Below are positions 32,506-44,486 of a stretch of DNA of 64,000 nucleotides, one piece after another. Location of the stretch: contig WHVA01000104.1 in assembly GCA_015179125.1 (NCBI GenBank), positions 1 to 64,000 of the forward strand, read 5' to 3'. Numbering within the stretch: the first letter of the stretch is position 1; the number at the start of each line of letters is the position of its first letter. Under the pieces are notes generated by a model. It was not told the DNA's origin, made no database searches, and was given only the letters and a program-made list of their open reading frames with translations. The position numbers and the translations under genes were made by a program. The DNA comes from Gautieria morchelliformis. Its lineage: Eukaryota > Basidiomycota > Agaricomycetes > Gomphales > Gomphaceae.

Positions 32506-35500
32506 ATGGCTGCTGCCGTCCGCAACAAGTCCAATCCACCGCGCAAGGGCCCACCCGTCCCAGATAGCAATCCGCCCAGGTCCGTGTGCTTCTCTTCTTC
32601 CCGTCACTTGCTGCTAATCGCCACATCAGACGTGCTCCCGCCTGGCGCAGTCCCCCCAACCCGCCGCCGCCTTCAAACGTCTTTACACCACCCCCGCCGA
32701 ACCAGAGCCCTCGCATGGCCCACCAGTTCCCCGTATTAGGTGCCCAGACCAACGGCGCAGCACCAGACACCCCGCTTCCTCCCCCGTCCCTCATTGGCTC
32801 CACTATCATCGTGTCCACACGCTCAGGTCAGCGCTATGAAGGCTCCCTCGTCGCCGTCCCGCCTGCAGCAGACGGCGACGCTGCACTCCAGCTAAAGGAC
32901 GTCAAGGACCTCGCAAATCCCAGCATCCCCCTGAAGGAGATCGTCACCCTACCTGCCGGCAGTCTCGCCCATTGGTCCAACCCGGGCTCGTCCTCAGATC
33001 CAATGCCCAGGCCAAACGGCGATTTCCGCACCGACACCGACATCAGTGCCAGTGGCGGCGCCGCCCGTCGAGAGAGGGAGTTGCAGGCCTGGCAACCTGA
33101 TGGGCCTGCATCTGCAGCCTCATCCGGAAGCGTTGCCAACCGTGGCGACGAGGCCACATTTGGCCCTGGCAGCAACGCCCCCAATGGGTGGGACCAGTTC
33201 GCTGCCAATGAGAATCTCTTTGGCGTTAAGACATCGTTCGACGAGACCCAGTACACAACTAAGATCGACCGTTCAACGCCTGACTTCAAGGAAAGAGAGC
33301 GGAAAGCACAGGCCTTGGCGAACGAGATCATGGGGGTACGTCCTTGTCTCGAGAGCAATCCATCCCCATCCTCATCGTCTCTCAAAGACTGCCACCACGA
33401 ACCCGCATTTGGCAGAGGAGCGAAATATAACGGTCGATGACAGCGGTGTGAACGAGGAGGACAAGTGCGTATATCAATCTATCCGCATGCCGCCACATTC
33501 ACCTGCGCCTCAGGTATGCTGGTGTTGCTCGTGCTCCCAATGCGTACGTCCCACCAGGCCGTCGCACTGGCTTGGGGAACAATGTGCCCCAGCCATCCAA
33601 ACCTGCCTCCGCCCAGGGAACAACACAGACAACCACTGAGATTCCTAAAGTGTCCGTTACGGACTCCTCTTTGACCTCGAAGCCTACTAGCCCTCCCGGC
33701 GGCACAACGTCGTCGCCTTCCGCCAAGGTATATGGTATTAAGCACATGTCTCCCGACCTTCGAGCTGATGAACATCGCACGATAACAGCCCCCACCCGAC
33801 CTTATCCCTACCTTCCGCGATTTCGTGACCAACGAAAAGCAGCGGCTCACGCAGAAGCGCCAAGCCATCGTCAAGAATGAGATGGACAAGCGCATGTCCG
33901 AGCTTGTCAAGTTCAGCCAGAACTTCAAGGTACGTAGCGCCATCGGCGTCGCATTCACCCACCCTCCTCAGACCCCCCTGTGTGCAGCTAAATAAACCGA
34001 TGCCGGAAGACCTCGTCACCATCCTTGCCAAGGATGAAGAAAAGCAGAAGCAGATACGCGAAAAGGCCTCCCGGGATGCCGCCTCCGCCGCCGCCCGCTC
34101 TATTGGCATGACCCATTCGTCCAGCACACCCCTGCCTAGACCCGTCCCAGCCTCCCCTCCGGCGCAGGCCAAGCCCAAACCGGCCGCTCCTCCCGCTGCC
34201 GCAAAGCCCGCCCCAGCCAATCCCGCGCCGAAGAAAGATGGTCAACCTGCACGCATACCCATGGTCATTCAGAAGATCCCGCCTTTCAATGCGAGTAAGA
34301 CCAAGGGCGCCAATGCCTCTACAGGTGCTACGGCTACCCCCGACAAGGAGAAGGGGGTGAAAAACGATAAGGAGAAGAGCGCAAGCCCGACACCCAGCGA
34401 TCAGGCAACGAAGCTGAACGCTAATGCAAGCCCGTTCAAATTGAAACCCAATGCCCCAAGCTTCAAACCTGTTGTGAGCTTGTGCGACGTATCGATCCAG
34501 ACAATCATTACTTATGCGTAACACAGGCTCCGACGTCGCCGGTATCGAAGCCTGCAGAGCCGGTTACGCAGGTTGACACTTTTCATTGTTCTAGTCCCGG
34601 GTTACGTTTGACTGACAGTATAATAGGCCCCCGCACCACCCGCAACCCCCAATCCATTCTTCGGCACGCGGGTGCTCAAGAAGGGCGCACCGGTGCACGT
34701 CAAAGACGATTTCAACCCGTTCAAGAACGCAAAGGTGGCCGAGGCGTCCTCTGTCGGTGAGCACAGCAGACTTCTTATCCCTCCGCGCGCGAATCAAAAG
34801 TCGTTAGGCTCTACGTGGCCGTACAATGGCAAGCGCTACATGACACTGTTCCCAAGTCTCCCGGCGCCTCCTGCGCCACAGCCAATGCCGCAGCACGTAC
34901 CTCCAACGGGGCCACCGGTGCCCCCACCGCCTCCATACGAGGAGGACCAGCACGCGGCAGCGGCGCGCGGATATGGGATGGTATATGCATATTCGCCATA
35001 CGCCTATCCTGGTCAGGTCAGTGTTGAATGGTATCGGGACGATACCGGTAGGGTGTTGACCTATGTGAAGCCACCCCAGCAGCCGATGATGGGCGGTGCA
35101 CCCCCTTCTGGCCCCCCCGGAAACTATATTCCTTCTCCCTTCTTGCAGCCTATGCATTACCCCCCCATGCCCCCCAATGGTCACCGTGCGTCCCGTTTTC
35201 CTATGCTCCGCGTCCCACGACGCGACGGCTAATCGTTTTTTTTTTTTTGCTCTTTTGAGCAGAAGCCATGTATGCTCCTCCGCCAATGGGAAACATGCCG
35301 CGTGAGACCTCCTGTTCCTGCATAGCGAGCGATGAACCTTAGCGTATCGTCACTCTAGCCCCGCAGCAATATATGCAACCTCCCCCTCCTGGGGCCTATC
35401 CTCCTCCCACCAATGGCGCCGGCCGAGGCTCCATGCCGCCCACACCTATGCCACCCCACGCACACGCATATGCCTACCACCAAAGCCCACAACGTGTGTA

Positions 35501-35668
35501 TCTTATCTTGCACCATTTCTAGCCCTTGGCTGACTCGCACATATATCCCCAGTCTCGCATGCTGTCCCGTATCAAATGATGATGCCACCTCCCCCGAATG
35601 GCCCGCCCCATGGCAACTACGATAACGGCCCACCCCCGGTGCCTATGGGCGGCGTCGGGCATGCATGA
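32506..35668 (+). CDS. Ataxin-2 / PBP1 family RNA-binding regulator
   Basis: This family binds poly(A)-binding protein and promotes poly(A) tail maintenance, translation control and stress granule assembly. Exon 1 encodes MAAAVRNKSNPPRKG. Exon 2 carries the Sm-like domain (LIGSTIIVSTRSGQRYEGSL ... LKEIVTLPAG) and the LsmAD domain (NENLFGVKTSFDETQYTTKI, DRSTPDFKERERKAQALANEIMG, then AEERNITVDDSGVNEEDK). A coiled stretch follows (LTQKRQAIVKNEMDKRMSEL). A PAM2 motif for poly(A)-binding protein is visible as LKPNAPSFKP near 34,445. The C-terminus has the family block FFGTRVLKKGAPVHVKDDFN, then a Pro/Met/Gln-rich low-complexity tail ending GGVGHA, TGA at 35,666. About ten short introns; no break was seen. 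Confidence 0.9.
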
Positions 35669-35699
35669 CCAAATGCAGGGTGGGCAGTGTGTGTGTGTT

Positions 35700-35713
35700 G
35701 GGGGGGGGGGGGG
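35700..35713. repeat. Poly-G tract, 14 bases
   Basis: An uninterrupted G run directly after a GTGTGTGTTG stretch, 30 bases past the ataxin-2 stop codon, probably in its 3' UTR. Confidence 0.85.
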
Positions 35714-35939
35714 TTGGACACGTTTTTGTCTGGTTGAGCCCGTTATCAGGCTTGAGCGTGCATTCTTCGTGTACCTACTTGTCATCTGGATGGGATCGTG
35801 TTGTGATTTCTCAGTTTATAAAGAAGTTGCAAATGTAGCTGGCGCGCTGAGAGAAGACAAAGAGTAGTATACAGGACGAGTAAACGATAAGCAACGATTA
35901 TGCTTATCACTGGGACGGCATCCCGCGGCAAACGAACCG

Positions 35940-38900
35940 CTATCTCGATCTCCAACATTCCGACGCTATCCCGATCTTCTTCAAAATCCCTTTCAGATTC
36001 TTCCCTGCTTTATTGCAGTTGCATTCGATCCACGTTTCCAGTTCCCTACGTAAAGCCACGAGCTCGTCAGTGATCGGGAGGGCGCCGTCCGGGCGAAGTT
36101 GGCACGGGTTCAGCAACGCCTCGAAAACACGATTCCACAGGTCCACCTGCCAATACCGCTTCATCGGCTGAGAGGGTTTGATCGTTCGTTTGCCCTCGGG
36201 GCTGACGACCTCAGTAGTTTCGATATACCTGCCGAACAGCATGCAGTATATGATACTTGCAAGCCCCGCATAGTCAGTTTGGAACGTCCACGGCCGCCCT
36301 TCTCGCATCTCGGTGCAATCTCGCGCATCAGTCTTCCAATCGGCAACATAGGTCTGGCCGGGGGGGTATAGTTTTGTGTCGACTGTTCTTCCGAAATCAA
36401 TGAGTTTGATTCCCTTGCTGGCCCAACCGTCCTCGCCCGCAGGACTGTACTGGCTGGACCAAGACCCGTGCGGAGCGTCCTCCAATCGGATCAAGCAGTT
36501 ATCGATTTTGAGATCGCCATGAATAAAGCCGTGATCATGCAAACCTTGCAGGATGCGTAGAAGCTCTACCGTGAAAAACATCGCCACAATCTCCTCCACA
36601 CCGCCGCCAGGCTGGGCAACGCCAGTCTTTGATGCATTGTTCACAACTTCGAGGAGCGTCCCTTGCTGGCACAGGTCGAGAACCAGAAAACTCTCGTCTT
36701 CGAAGGCATATAGACGGTGTGGGTGGATGATTGAGCGACGAAGATCCTCTGGCAGAGCAGAAACAATGCGGTGTAGCATGTATGACTCCCAAACGTTGGC
36801 TGGACGCACGGCTTTCACAGCTACTAGACCATCATCATCGTCCTGGTCCAGGTCTTCCTCGTCTTCATCTTCGTGTCTTGTAAGTCGCCGTTTCGTCTTG
36901 CTCAGATCTTTCGTCATGAAGACGGCTCCAAAGCCGCCTTCGCCCAATTTATCGAATACCTCGAACAGGTCTCCATCCAGCTCCAGACCAAGTCGATCTG
37001 AGCCCTCCGAGGCTCGGCCTGAACTGGACGCACCACTGCCTCTCCTGGCGCGTTTCTCAACGAAACGTTGCATGGGGCTCAGTTTGTTCGCGACAATATG
37101 CCGTAAATCTCGATGGTTAGGGTCGACAGGAAGTAGAGAAAGTATGCTTGATATTATGTCCGGGTCTGAGGGATTGCACGGGATGGGCGATTCAAATCCT
37201 GGCTGACTGGCCATCACATCGGCAACGTTGGTACTCGTCGACTCGACGACGACAGTAGAGGATAGCAAGCTGCTATGGTTAGGTTCGATGGTGAGACCGT
37301 CTGAAACACGAAACGGTGGACGAGTTTGTTCAAAAGACGAGAACGCAGGCCCACTCTCATCGACGCCTGTATCCTCCATGATGGGTTCAAGAAGAGGAGC
37401 AGGACCTGCAACCGCTCCATCATTAACAGGCCATCCTTCTAAATCTCCCTCTTCCTCTTGTAGCTCGGCCGCCAATTTCTCCGCAACTTCCTGTGCATCC
37501 AAAGCAATAAAGCCCCTGTCGAGGAGGGACATCCGGTCACTCCCCGGTGTCCCAATTCCTCGGGTACTAGTGGTGAACTCGAAAGTCCGTTCTGTTATAG
37601 GTGTCATCACATCGAAGTTGGCAAACCGGTCACTCCTCGGGAAACATTGTCGGTCTTCTACTTCTTGATATTCGTCTTCAACGTCATCCACTTGTAATTC
37701 TTCATCAGTTTCTGGAGGGATTTGTTCCTCCTGACGCATTGGCTTAAACAATGGCTGGCTTGATGAGAGAACCCCTGCACTTGGTCGTCTTACCGCAGGT
37801 GCTGGTGGAGGATCCTCATCTCGATGTACCTGGAATTTGAGGATTTTTGATGTCGCAGTCGAAAGCGCCGGAGCATTTTCAGTGTGAAGTTGGAGTGGAC
37901 GATCGCCTGTGTTGTCTACGAAAGGAACGAACGAACGTGGTGGTGGGGGAGGTGGAGGGGGATGGGTAAAGTCCTCTGTGAACTCGTCAGCCGTCACATC
38001 CTCTCCGAAAACATCGGCTCCACTGGACTGCTCCTCTTTGGCCTCCGCGAGAGGGTGTATTTCGGAAGTAACAGGCGCAACCACGTTCTGTGAAGGACGA
38101 ACAACCTTAAACGCTGGCACAGGCGTGACAAGTTCCTTAGCAATCAGAGCCTTTCGAGACAAGTTGGGTGTGAACGCATTGGATCCCGGCGTCTTGTTCG
38201 CGCTAGGCTTGAACTAACCCAAAGAAGACGCATCAGCTAATGCATCAAAATCACAAAACAACCTTAACCTTCAAAAGCCCAGGAGTAATATTCTCCCTTC
38301 TCTGGTCGGCAAAAGCTTGAAATGCTATGGAAGTTGGTCAGTAAGACCAAACTTTCGGCATAGACTTAAAGGCACCTCGCGGCTTTGTTGCAGTGCCTGC
38401 ATTTTCATCTTGGAACACAGGTGGACGGGAGGATGGCGGGGCAGGTGTTCGTAAAAGGCTAGGGGTCTCCACTGTCCCAGAACTTACATTCGCGGCTTCC
38501 TCTTCCCCTGGCGAGTTATACATATCGAAAACATCCTCTAATGCCTGCTTTGTATTGATAGTAACTGTGACGCTCTGTCGCCTAGCAGCTTTTGCCAACT
38601 TGCGGCTGCGGTCATTGAAGTCCACCCTGGCGGAACCCTCTTCGACGATACTATCACTGCCCGAATCAACTCTTTTACTTGAGGCGGCAGCATTTGGAGG
38701 TGGGGGTGGGGGCCATTTCCTGTCAAGAAGCCCTAGATGGCGAGCTCGGGCTTCCGCAAAACAGTACTCAGTGCCATCTTGTGAAAGCAGCAATGTCAAG
38801 TCGAACATCAACTTCTCGGGCCGTTTGCCTGGAGCTGTAGGCGCATTAAGGTGAGCATATGGATTTGGTCGTAACGGTACCGTGGGGTGAGTAGATTGAG

Positions 38901-39647
38901 TGGTAGTTATAGAAATGTCTTGCTGTCCGCTAAATTGAACAGATTTAGTGTGTGGGAGAGCGGAGCCTGGACAACGAGGAGCGATTTTTCGCAACGGGTC
39001 TGTGCGAATGGCAATTATATTAGCAGGACATGCACCCTAAGGAGTTTCGTGAGTTGACATACGGTAGAACGGTAGCGACGGACCTCTTTGTACGGGGATA
39101 TCTTTATGGGTAATGCCTTTCCCGCCGCACGACGGGCATGATAGCTGTCTTGAAAGCTCTGTAAATGCTTCAAGGAGATAGCTCGGGTCCGGATTCCCAA
39201 GGTTATTATTGTTTCCGCCTCCATATATCTTAGTGTCTAGTTTTCAGTGTTATGCAGTATCAGACGGAGGCACACTCACCGTCCTTCGCGCTCCAGCGCT
39301 TCAGCATACTCTTCAAAGAATAATGAATAGAGTTTCCCTATGCCCTTCTCCATCATATATGCATATACTGCAGCCGGTTTGTCGACGTGGTTCGCGAAAA
39401 GAATCCATAGCTTGACATAACGGAGGTCTGCAGCCCGATATCGCACGTCGTCTTTGTATTTGCAAAGACACTCTTCAAGCAGCTCAAGGAGGCCTGATTC
39501 AGAGTGACTGGCGTAGTTGTGTAATGTCCACTTGACGAGATTATCGTATGCAGCTAAGGGGTCTAGCTCGTCCTCTATAACAGATTCTAGGTCGGCGTAC
39601 TGGGCCTTGCGCTGCTGGAGAAGTTGCTGTGCTCGTGGGCTAGTCAT
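35940..39647 (-). CDS. BUB1: Spindle checkpoint kinase BUB1
   Basis: BUB1 sits at kinetochores, phosphorylates histone H2A and recruits checkpoint proteins. Exon 1 (39,647-39,280) and exon 2 (from 39,228) encode the Mad3/BUB1 TPR homology region: DPLAAYDNLVKWTLHNY, DVRYRAADLRYVKLWILFAN, KGIGKLYSLFFEEYAEALER, TLGIRTRAISLKHLQSFQ. The middle is long and disordered, with PKAFQAFADQRRENITPG and a proline run. The C-terminal kinase has GEGGFGAVF (Gly loop), VAVKAVRP (Lys), FIHGDLKIDNCLI (catalytic loop, Asp) and LIDFGRTVD (Mg-binding Asp), all intact, ending at 35,940. An acidic insert (DEDEEDLDQDDDD) lies between the Gly loop and the Lys. The last exon alone covers about 750 codons. A clear KEN box was not seen. 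Confidence 0.92.
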
Positions 39648-39806
39648 GTCGCAGCCTAACCGCCTTTACGGGAAAGTGGGAAGAGTGACTTTACTCGTTC
39701 GGCGCTCTTCGCCGAACCACGTCCTGTCGCGTTCGTCACGGTCACGGCACGTGATCCCAAACAAGATTACGTACGACTGACGCAAATACTCACCGTTTGA
39801 TCATTG

Positions 39807-39924
39807 ATCGATGATCCCAATAGATATTAGCTCAACTGAATGGTATGCCTAATATTTATTTTCAATTCAGTTGAGCTAATACAGTATCCATAGCAAAAAC
39901 ACTCGATTCAATGGGATCATCGAT
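39807..39924. repeat. Nested inverted repeats
   Basis: An inner pair, ATTAGCTCAACTGAAT (39,826-39,841) and its exact complement (39,865-39,880), lies inside an outer pair, ATCGATGATCCCA (39,807-39,819) and TGGGATCATCGAT (39,912-39,924). The stems are perfect; the right side has about 25 extra bases between stems. It lies upstream of the BUB1 start and could be a decayed MITE. Confidence 0.7.
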
Positions 39925-40099
39925 TAGAATGTTAGCTGTGTATCCTTGCGTGCTTTGCCTTCGAACTCCCAGGAATTGCTCTAGAGACGCGCAAATTTAA
40001 AGGAAGGTATGGCGTACTAGCTGCAAAGTCAGCGTGGAGGGCCTGCCCATTGAGTAGCGCGTGGATCTGCAACGCCAACGTCAGTGCGTAAGCATACAT

Positions 40100-42740
40100 A
40101 TTCAACCTAGAACTTGGTGAATGTGTATCCTACACGAGCCCTGTCAGTACTTTTCGCCGTCGCTAAACAATCCTCGCGCTAAACAATCCTCACAGGTGTT
40201 TCCCATAGCGGCTGCCGCCGAAGGAGACTTGCCTTCGACCGCAGACATTCTCAAAGGTTGGTGCCGGGCTAACAGGCGCAATGATGCGAATCTGGGCGTC
40301 AGGTTCGTCAGACCTTTAGTCACTATTACCCCCCAACTTTTCATCACGCGAATCATCGACAGGCGCCCCACACAGCACAAGCTGGTGGCCTTACGGCACA
40401 CACAATGGTGATGTTCGAGAGCGTCGGTATCTTGGTGGGCAATATAAGAATGCGCCATACCTATAGCTTTGCTCGATCAGGCTCCCAGTACACAGGACAG
40501 GTTCATTCATAATCGTGGGACACACCCCTGTAGTGCGCTTTCTAATTACAACTGGGACGCCTACTCTGCTTGCTATCCCTCTTTACATGCATACGTTCCT
40601 CGTCTCTGTCGCACATTTTACATCGGTCCTATCGCTCACACCACCATCTTAACTTGCACGTAGATTTTTTCTTTCCCAGTTTATCAAGAGAAATTTGGCG
40701 AGCTTACCGACTGGGAGCATGTGCTATGGCTCGCGTCGAAGGAGTCTTAACAGATAACCTCGACACACTCTACCAAGGCTTCAGCGCAAACAAGAATACC
40801 TTGGTGAACCCTGGCTCTCGCCCAATCAGGAATCTCGGCACGACATTTGGGATAATCCTCCCTGAATTCCCTTGCGGCACCTGGCCCGTACACCTGATTA
40901 CCAGGTGCCGTTGCTGTTTCATGCGGGCCTGTATCTATGCTGTCTGACCGTAATTTCAATTTCCCAGGCAGGTGACCTCAATGAAGCCAATTCCAGCATC
41001 TATCGATCTTGATTAATTTCTGCGGAAGCACAGCACACCGGATATACCAATCCCTTTCGAGTAACTCATGGTCCGGTGACAAAAGTGATCATGAATCAAG
41101 CCCCACGGCTCTAGCTGGGCGCATGGAGATGGTGTCAGCAAAGTATCTCATTGGATCCGATGGTGCATACTCCCAGGTACGCCGCCAACTTGGGATAGGG
41201 GCTGAAGAGTATACGTGCCTTGACATTTCACTATAAGTACTTGACGAATGTTCAATTTCTTCAAGATTCTGTCTGGGGTGTCAGGGAGGGTATCACACTC
41301 ACAACTTTGTGAGCCTTGGCCACTTGTACGGCGGTGTAAAGCTCTCTCATCGACTTCCCAGCATGACATACATACCCGAGCTGCAATTCATTCGGTGAGC
41401 CATGGCACAGTAATGGTTATACCACAGGAACGTGACACGACTTTATAACCAGCTTCCCATGCAGTGGGCTACGTTCCCTGTGTTGATGCATCGACCTGAA
41501 CATTGCTGCGTCAGATTGGGACCGGGGGCATGTCTTGACTGTTCTAGGGTCACGCCAGAGTCCACCCTGGAAACGGCACGAACCATCTTGTCCCCAGGTT
41601 TGTGTTTTGTTGTCTGGTAATCACCTGCTATGTATACTCGTTTCTACTAGACACTCTGACATTAAGGGAATTGAATGGTACACAGGTTATGCTGTCGGAC
41701 AGCGTCATGGCCGAATCCTTCGCCTAAGGACATGGTATCTTCTTAGCTGCCGACGCATCGCATACCCATTCGCCCAAGGCAGGCCAATGAATGGTACGCT
41801 ATACATGCCTGTCGTTGACGATAGACATATCCACTCGAGCGGCGAATGGTCGCACAGGATCTCATGGAATTTATTATAAAGTGTCTCCTATTCTTCTACC
41901 CGTGACTGATTGTCTCTTAACGGATAGCTCTCGCGGCTGTTCAGTGGGAGGCCAGGAATAAATGACAGTGAGGTGGACGCTGTGAGCCCCGGCGTCTCCC
42001 TTGATGAATTCAAAAAGGTCTTCAAACATGCGTAAGCCCGCTGACCGCCTCGTCCCTAACTTTAACTTCATGCACACAAAGCAACCGGTTTGGCGCTGGG
42101 ATGCCGATCGACTGCCCTGTGAGTCTCCACTAACCCAATGGGACCTTTCTCGGCCTGAAATTGTCACGCGTAAGCAATTACTTCCTGACTGTCGTTGGCC
42201 CTGTTTACATGTGATATTCACCTTCGGATGTATTTGTGGGGAAACGACGGCCCTTCCTTCAGCCCAGGTGGTTGTTAACAAAACGCACTGGATCCGTATC
42301 CTAGTCTCCTCTGGGAGAGTAGCAGAACGTGTGAGCGATAATTTTGCTATAATCGTCGGAAAGCATCGTTTGCCGTTACACCCCCGCCGCCAGATACCAG
42401 AATTCCATTGTTGACGTCTTGATTACCCGTACGTTTGTTCACCGCCAGAATTCCACATCCATGTTTTTCACTGACCCATAAACTCTATTCATCTCCCAGA
42501 ATGGATGTTGAACTTTACTGATTCCCACAACCTTCCATATTCCTGCCGCATAACCACGACAAAATATTTTGTGATGGGGCCTCATGTGTGTGACTGCAAG
42601 CTATGTTCGGCTCGCTCATCAGATACTGATATGTTTTGTTCCAGGTCATAGGGGTGATATCAAAGCCTACAAGAAGTTGTGATTGACAAGATGGAAGGAG
42701 CGGTTATAGTTGTTCGACCCGACAACTGTAAGCAATTGGT
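40100..42740 (+). pseudogene. Broken phenol-2-monooxygenase-like flavoenzyme
   Basis: Family members hydroxylate phenols using FAD and NADPH. Recognisable pieces appear in order: AKYLIGSDGAYSQVRRQLGI (41,128-41,200, the DG motif), SHGTVMVIPQER, then TRLYNQLP in another frame, RVTPESTLETARTIL, IEWYTGYAVGQRHG and FLAADASHTHSPKAGQ (about 41,740-41,787, the second FAD motif). Further on are LSRLFSGRPGIND, DEFKKVFKH, and a C-terminal VIDKMEGAVIVVRPDN (about 42,677-42,722) typical of the thioredoxin-like domain. Lesions include a frameshift within the PQER/TRLY junction (about 41,430), a TGA replacing the glycine after KAGQ (41,788-41,790) and further frame changes. The N-terminal nucleotide-binding motif was not found; 40,100-41,000 is assigned only by position. 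It looks like a dead gene. Confidence 0.7.
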
Positions 42741-42744
42741 TTAA

Positions 42745-44480
42745 ACATCCAACCGCACTGCAACTTGGTAATATCGTTTTTGTCTTGATATTGGCCTTCT
42801 CGTCGGCTTGGATGACACAAAGCGGCTGGACACATATTTCGTGGATATCCTTATTATTCCCTCCTCGCGTGAGTAATTTCACGTTCGCAAGGCTGTAGCT
42901 GACCGTTCATGGACCACATCATTAAGATTGTTTCCGCGTCGAGAAACTTGCTATTTATGGATTTTCAGGTACGACTGCGAATATAGACTTTCTGATACCC
43001 CTCAGTTCAGTTGAGATATGCTGCAGAGCCTGGTAAGGTTACGCCCAAGAGATTATGAACACCACCCCGACTTGGGACTTCCCCTCAACGTTCAACGTTC
43101 GCACGCTGTGCCAATATCAATTCCACGGGAGTGTCGCAGCCTGTGCTGTGGATTTCGCAAGTATAAAATTTACAATCAAGACGATTCAACACTGGAAACC
43201 CCCCGCGAGAAATTTTCATTCAGTTCATCACTGCAACAACTCGGCCTCAACACTAAGCCCCTGGTTTACTAACGACCACTGGCACATCAGAGCTGACAAC
43301 ACATCAAGTCAGGCGGATGTCATCCCTCGAAGCCAGCTCTGGGACCTGGTAAAGGTTCCGCGTTCATGCCGGTGCGAGTAACAGTCGACTGGTCCTGGTC
43401 ACTGGGGTGCGGCTCACCGTCACGAAATAAGCCGGTGCCTGGATATATATATATAACTGATGTTTTGGTTTTTATTAGCAGAGCGTACACAAACGGGTTG
43501 GTCAGGTGAGCGTGGGGATATTGCCGATCTCCACCTTGACCGAGTTAGGTCAGGCCCTTCCCCGCGCAATGATCTACTGATCGGAATCTGGGGGAGAGTG
43601 TATTAGATTTCCGACGTCCTTGATCGACTTGTTCGGTTGGACGAAGCGAATCTATAAGGGCCGAGGGTAGCCGAGATCATCACAAGACACAAGCATGGAC
43701 CTTGTCACGAGATTGAGAATATGGTGTGGATCCCGCGTTATTGCAAATAGTAGGTTTTTCACAGACGTGATTAACATAGGCGCTACGGAGGTCAGAACCC
43801 GCCTACGAATCGCACCGGCTCGCAGTGGGGCTTGGTGAGGGGTATGTATTGCAATTAAGCGCACTGCGGAGCGGCGGAGATGGGGTCTTTCAAATTCCAG
43901 GCCACGGCTACTCGGCCCGGCTTTCAATCAGTGGACAGCCTTCGAATTCTCTGGTGATTCGGAATGCTGAGCTAAGCAGCCAGTTGTGATGGCTAGAACA
44001 CCATACAGTACGTTGGCCGCGGCCCTGACCCCGATCGATCGTCGCGTGCTCATAATTATGTAATTCCGACAGCCGACAAGCAACTTGTGCTCAGGCTAGG
44101 ATATAACAGAACTTCATATCGGCACATGTATTGTGTCCGAAACAGTATGTGACCTTGTGAGAGGCCGCACGCCGTTCTGAAACTTTGACTGTTCTTAATC
44201 ACAAGGATAGCATGTCTGGTAATCCTTTTTCCGACTAGCTCGAGGAATGCATAAAACATACATAGAAAGGCCGAGCCATGCGAATAGAACCACCAATGTA
44301 ATGTAATATCAATCTCGTGCAGCGAATGGTGAAAATTCTGTATTGGGTCCGCATACAGTGCATAAATTTAATGGATGGCGTGGTACATCATACATAAGTA
44401 ATATTAATGCGTGAAATCAGACAAGTGTTCAAGCGTCGAGGCTCGACTGCCAGTGGTATCCGTCCCCCAAGAGCGTAGAG
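42745..44480. other. Spacer without recognisable gene
   Basis: Frames such as 43,055-43,381 (plus) and 43,927-43,652 (minus) lack recognisable domains. A short TA run occurs near 43,443. The remainder is likely 3' flank of the pseudogene and of the oxalate decarboxylase. Confidence 0.4.
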
Positions 44481-44486
44481 TGCCCA

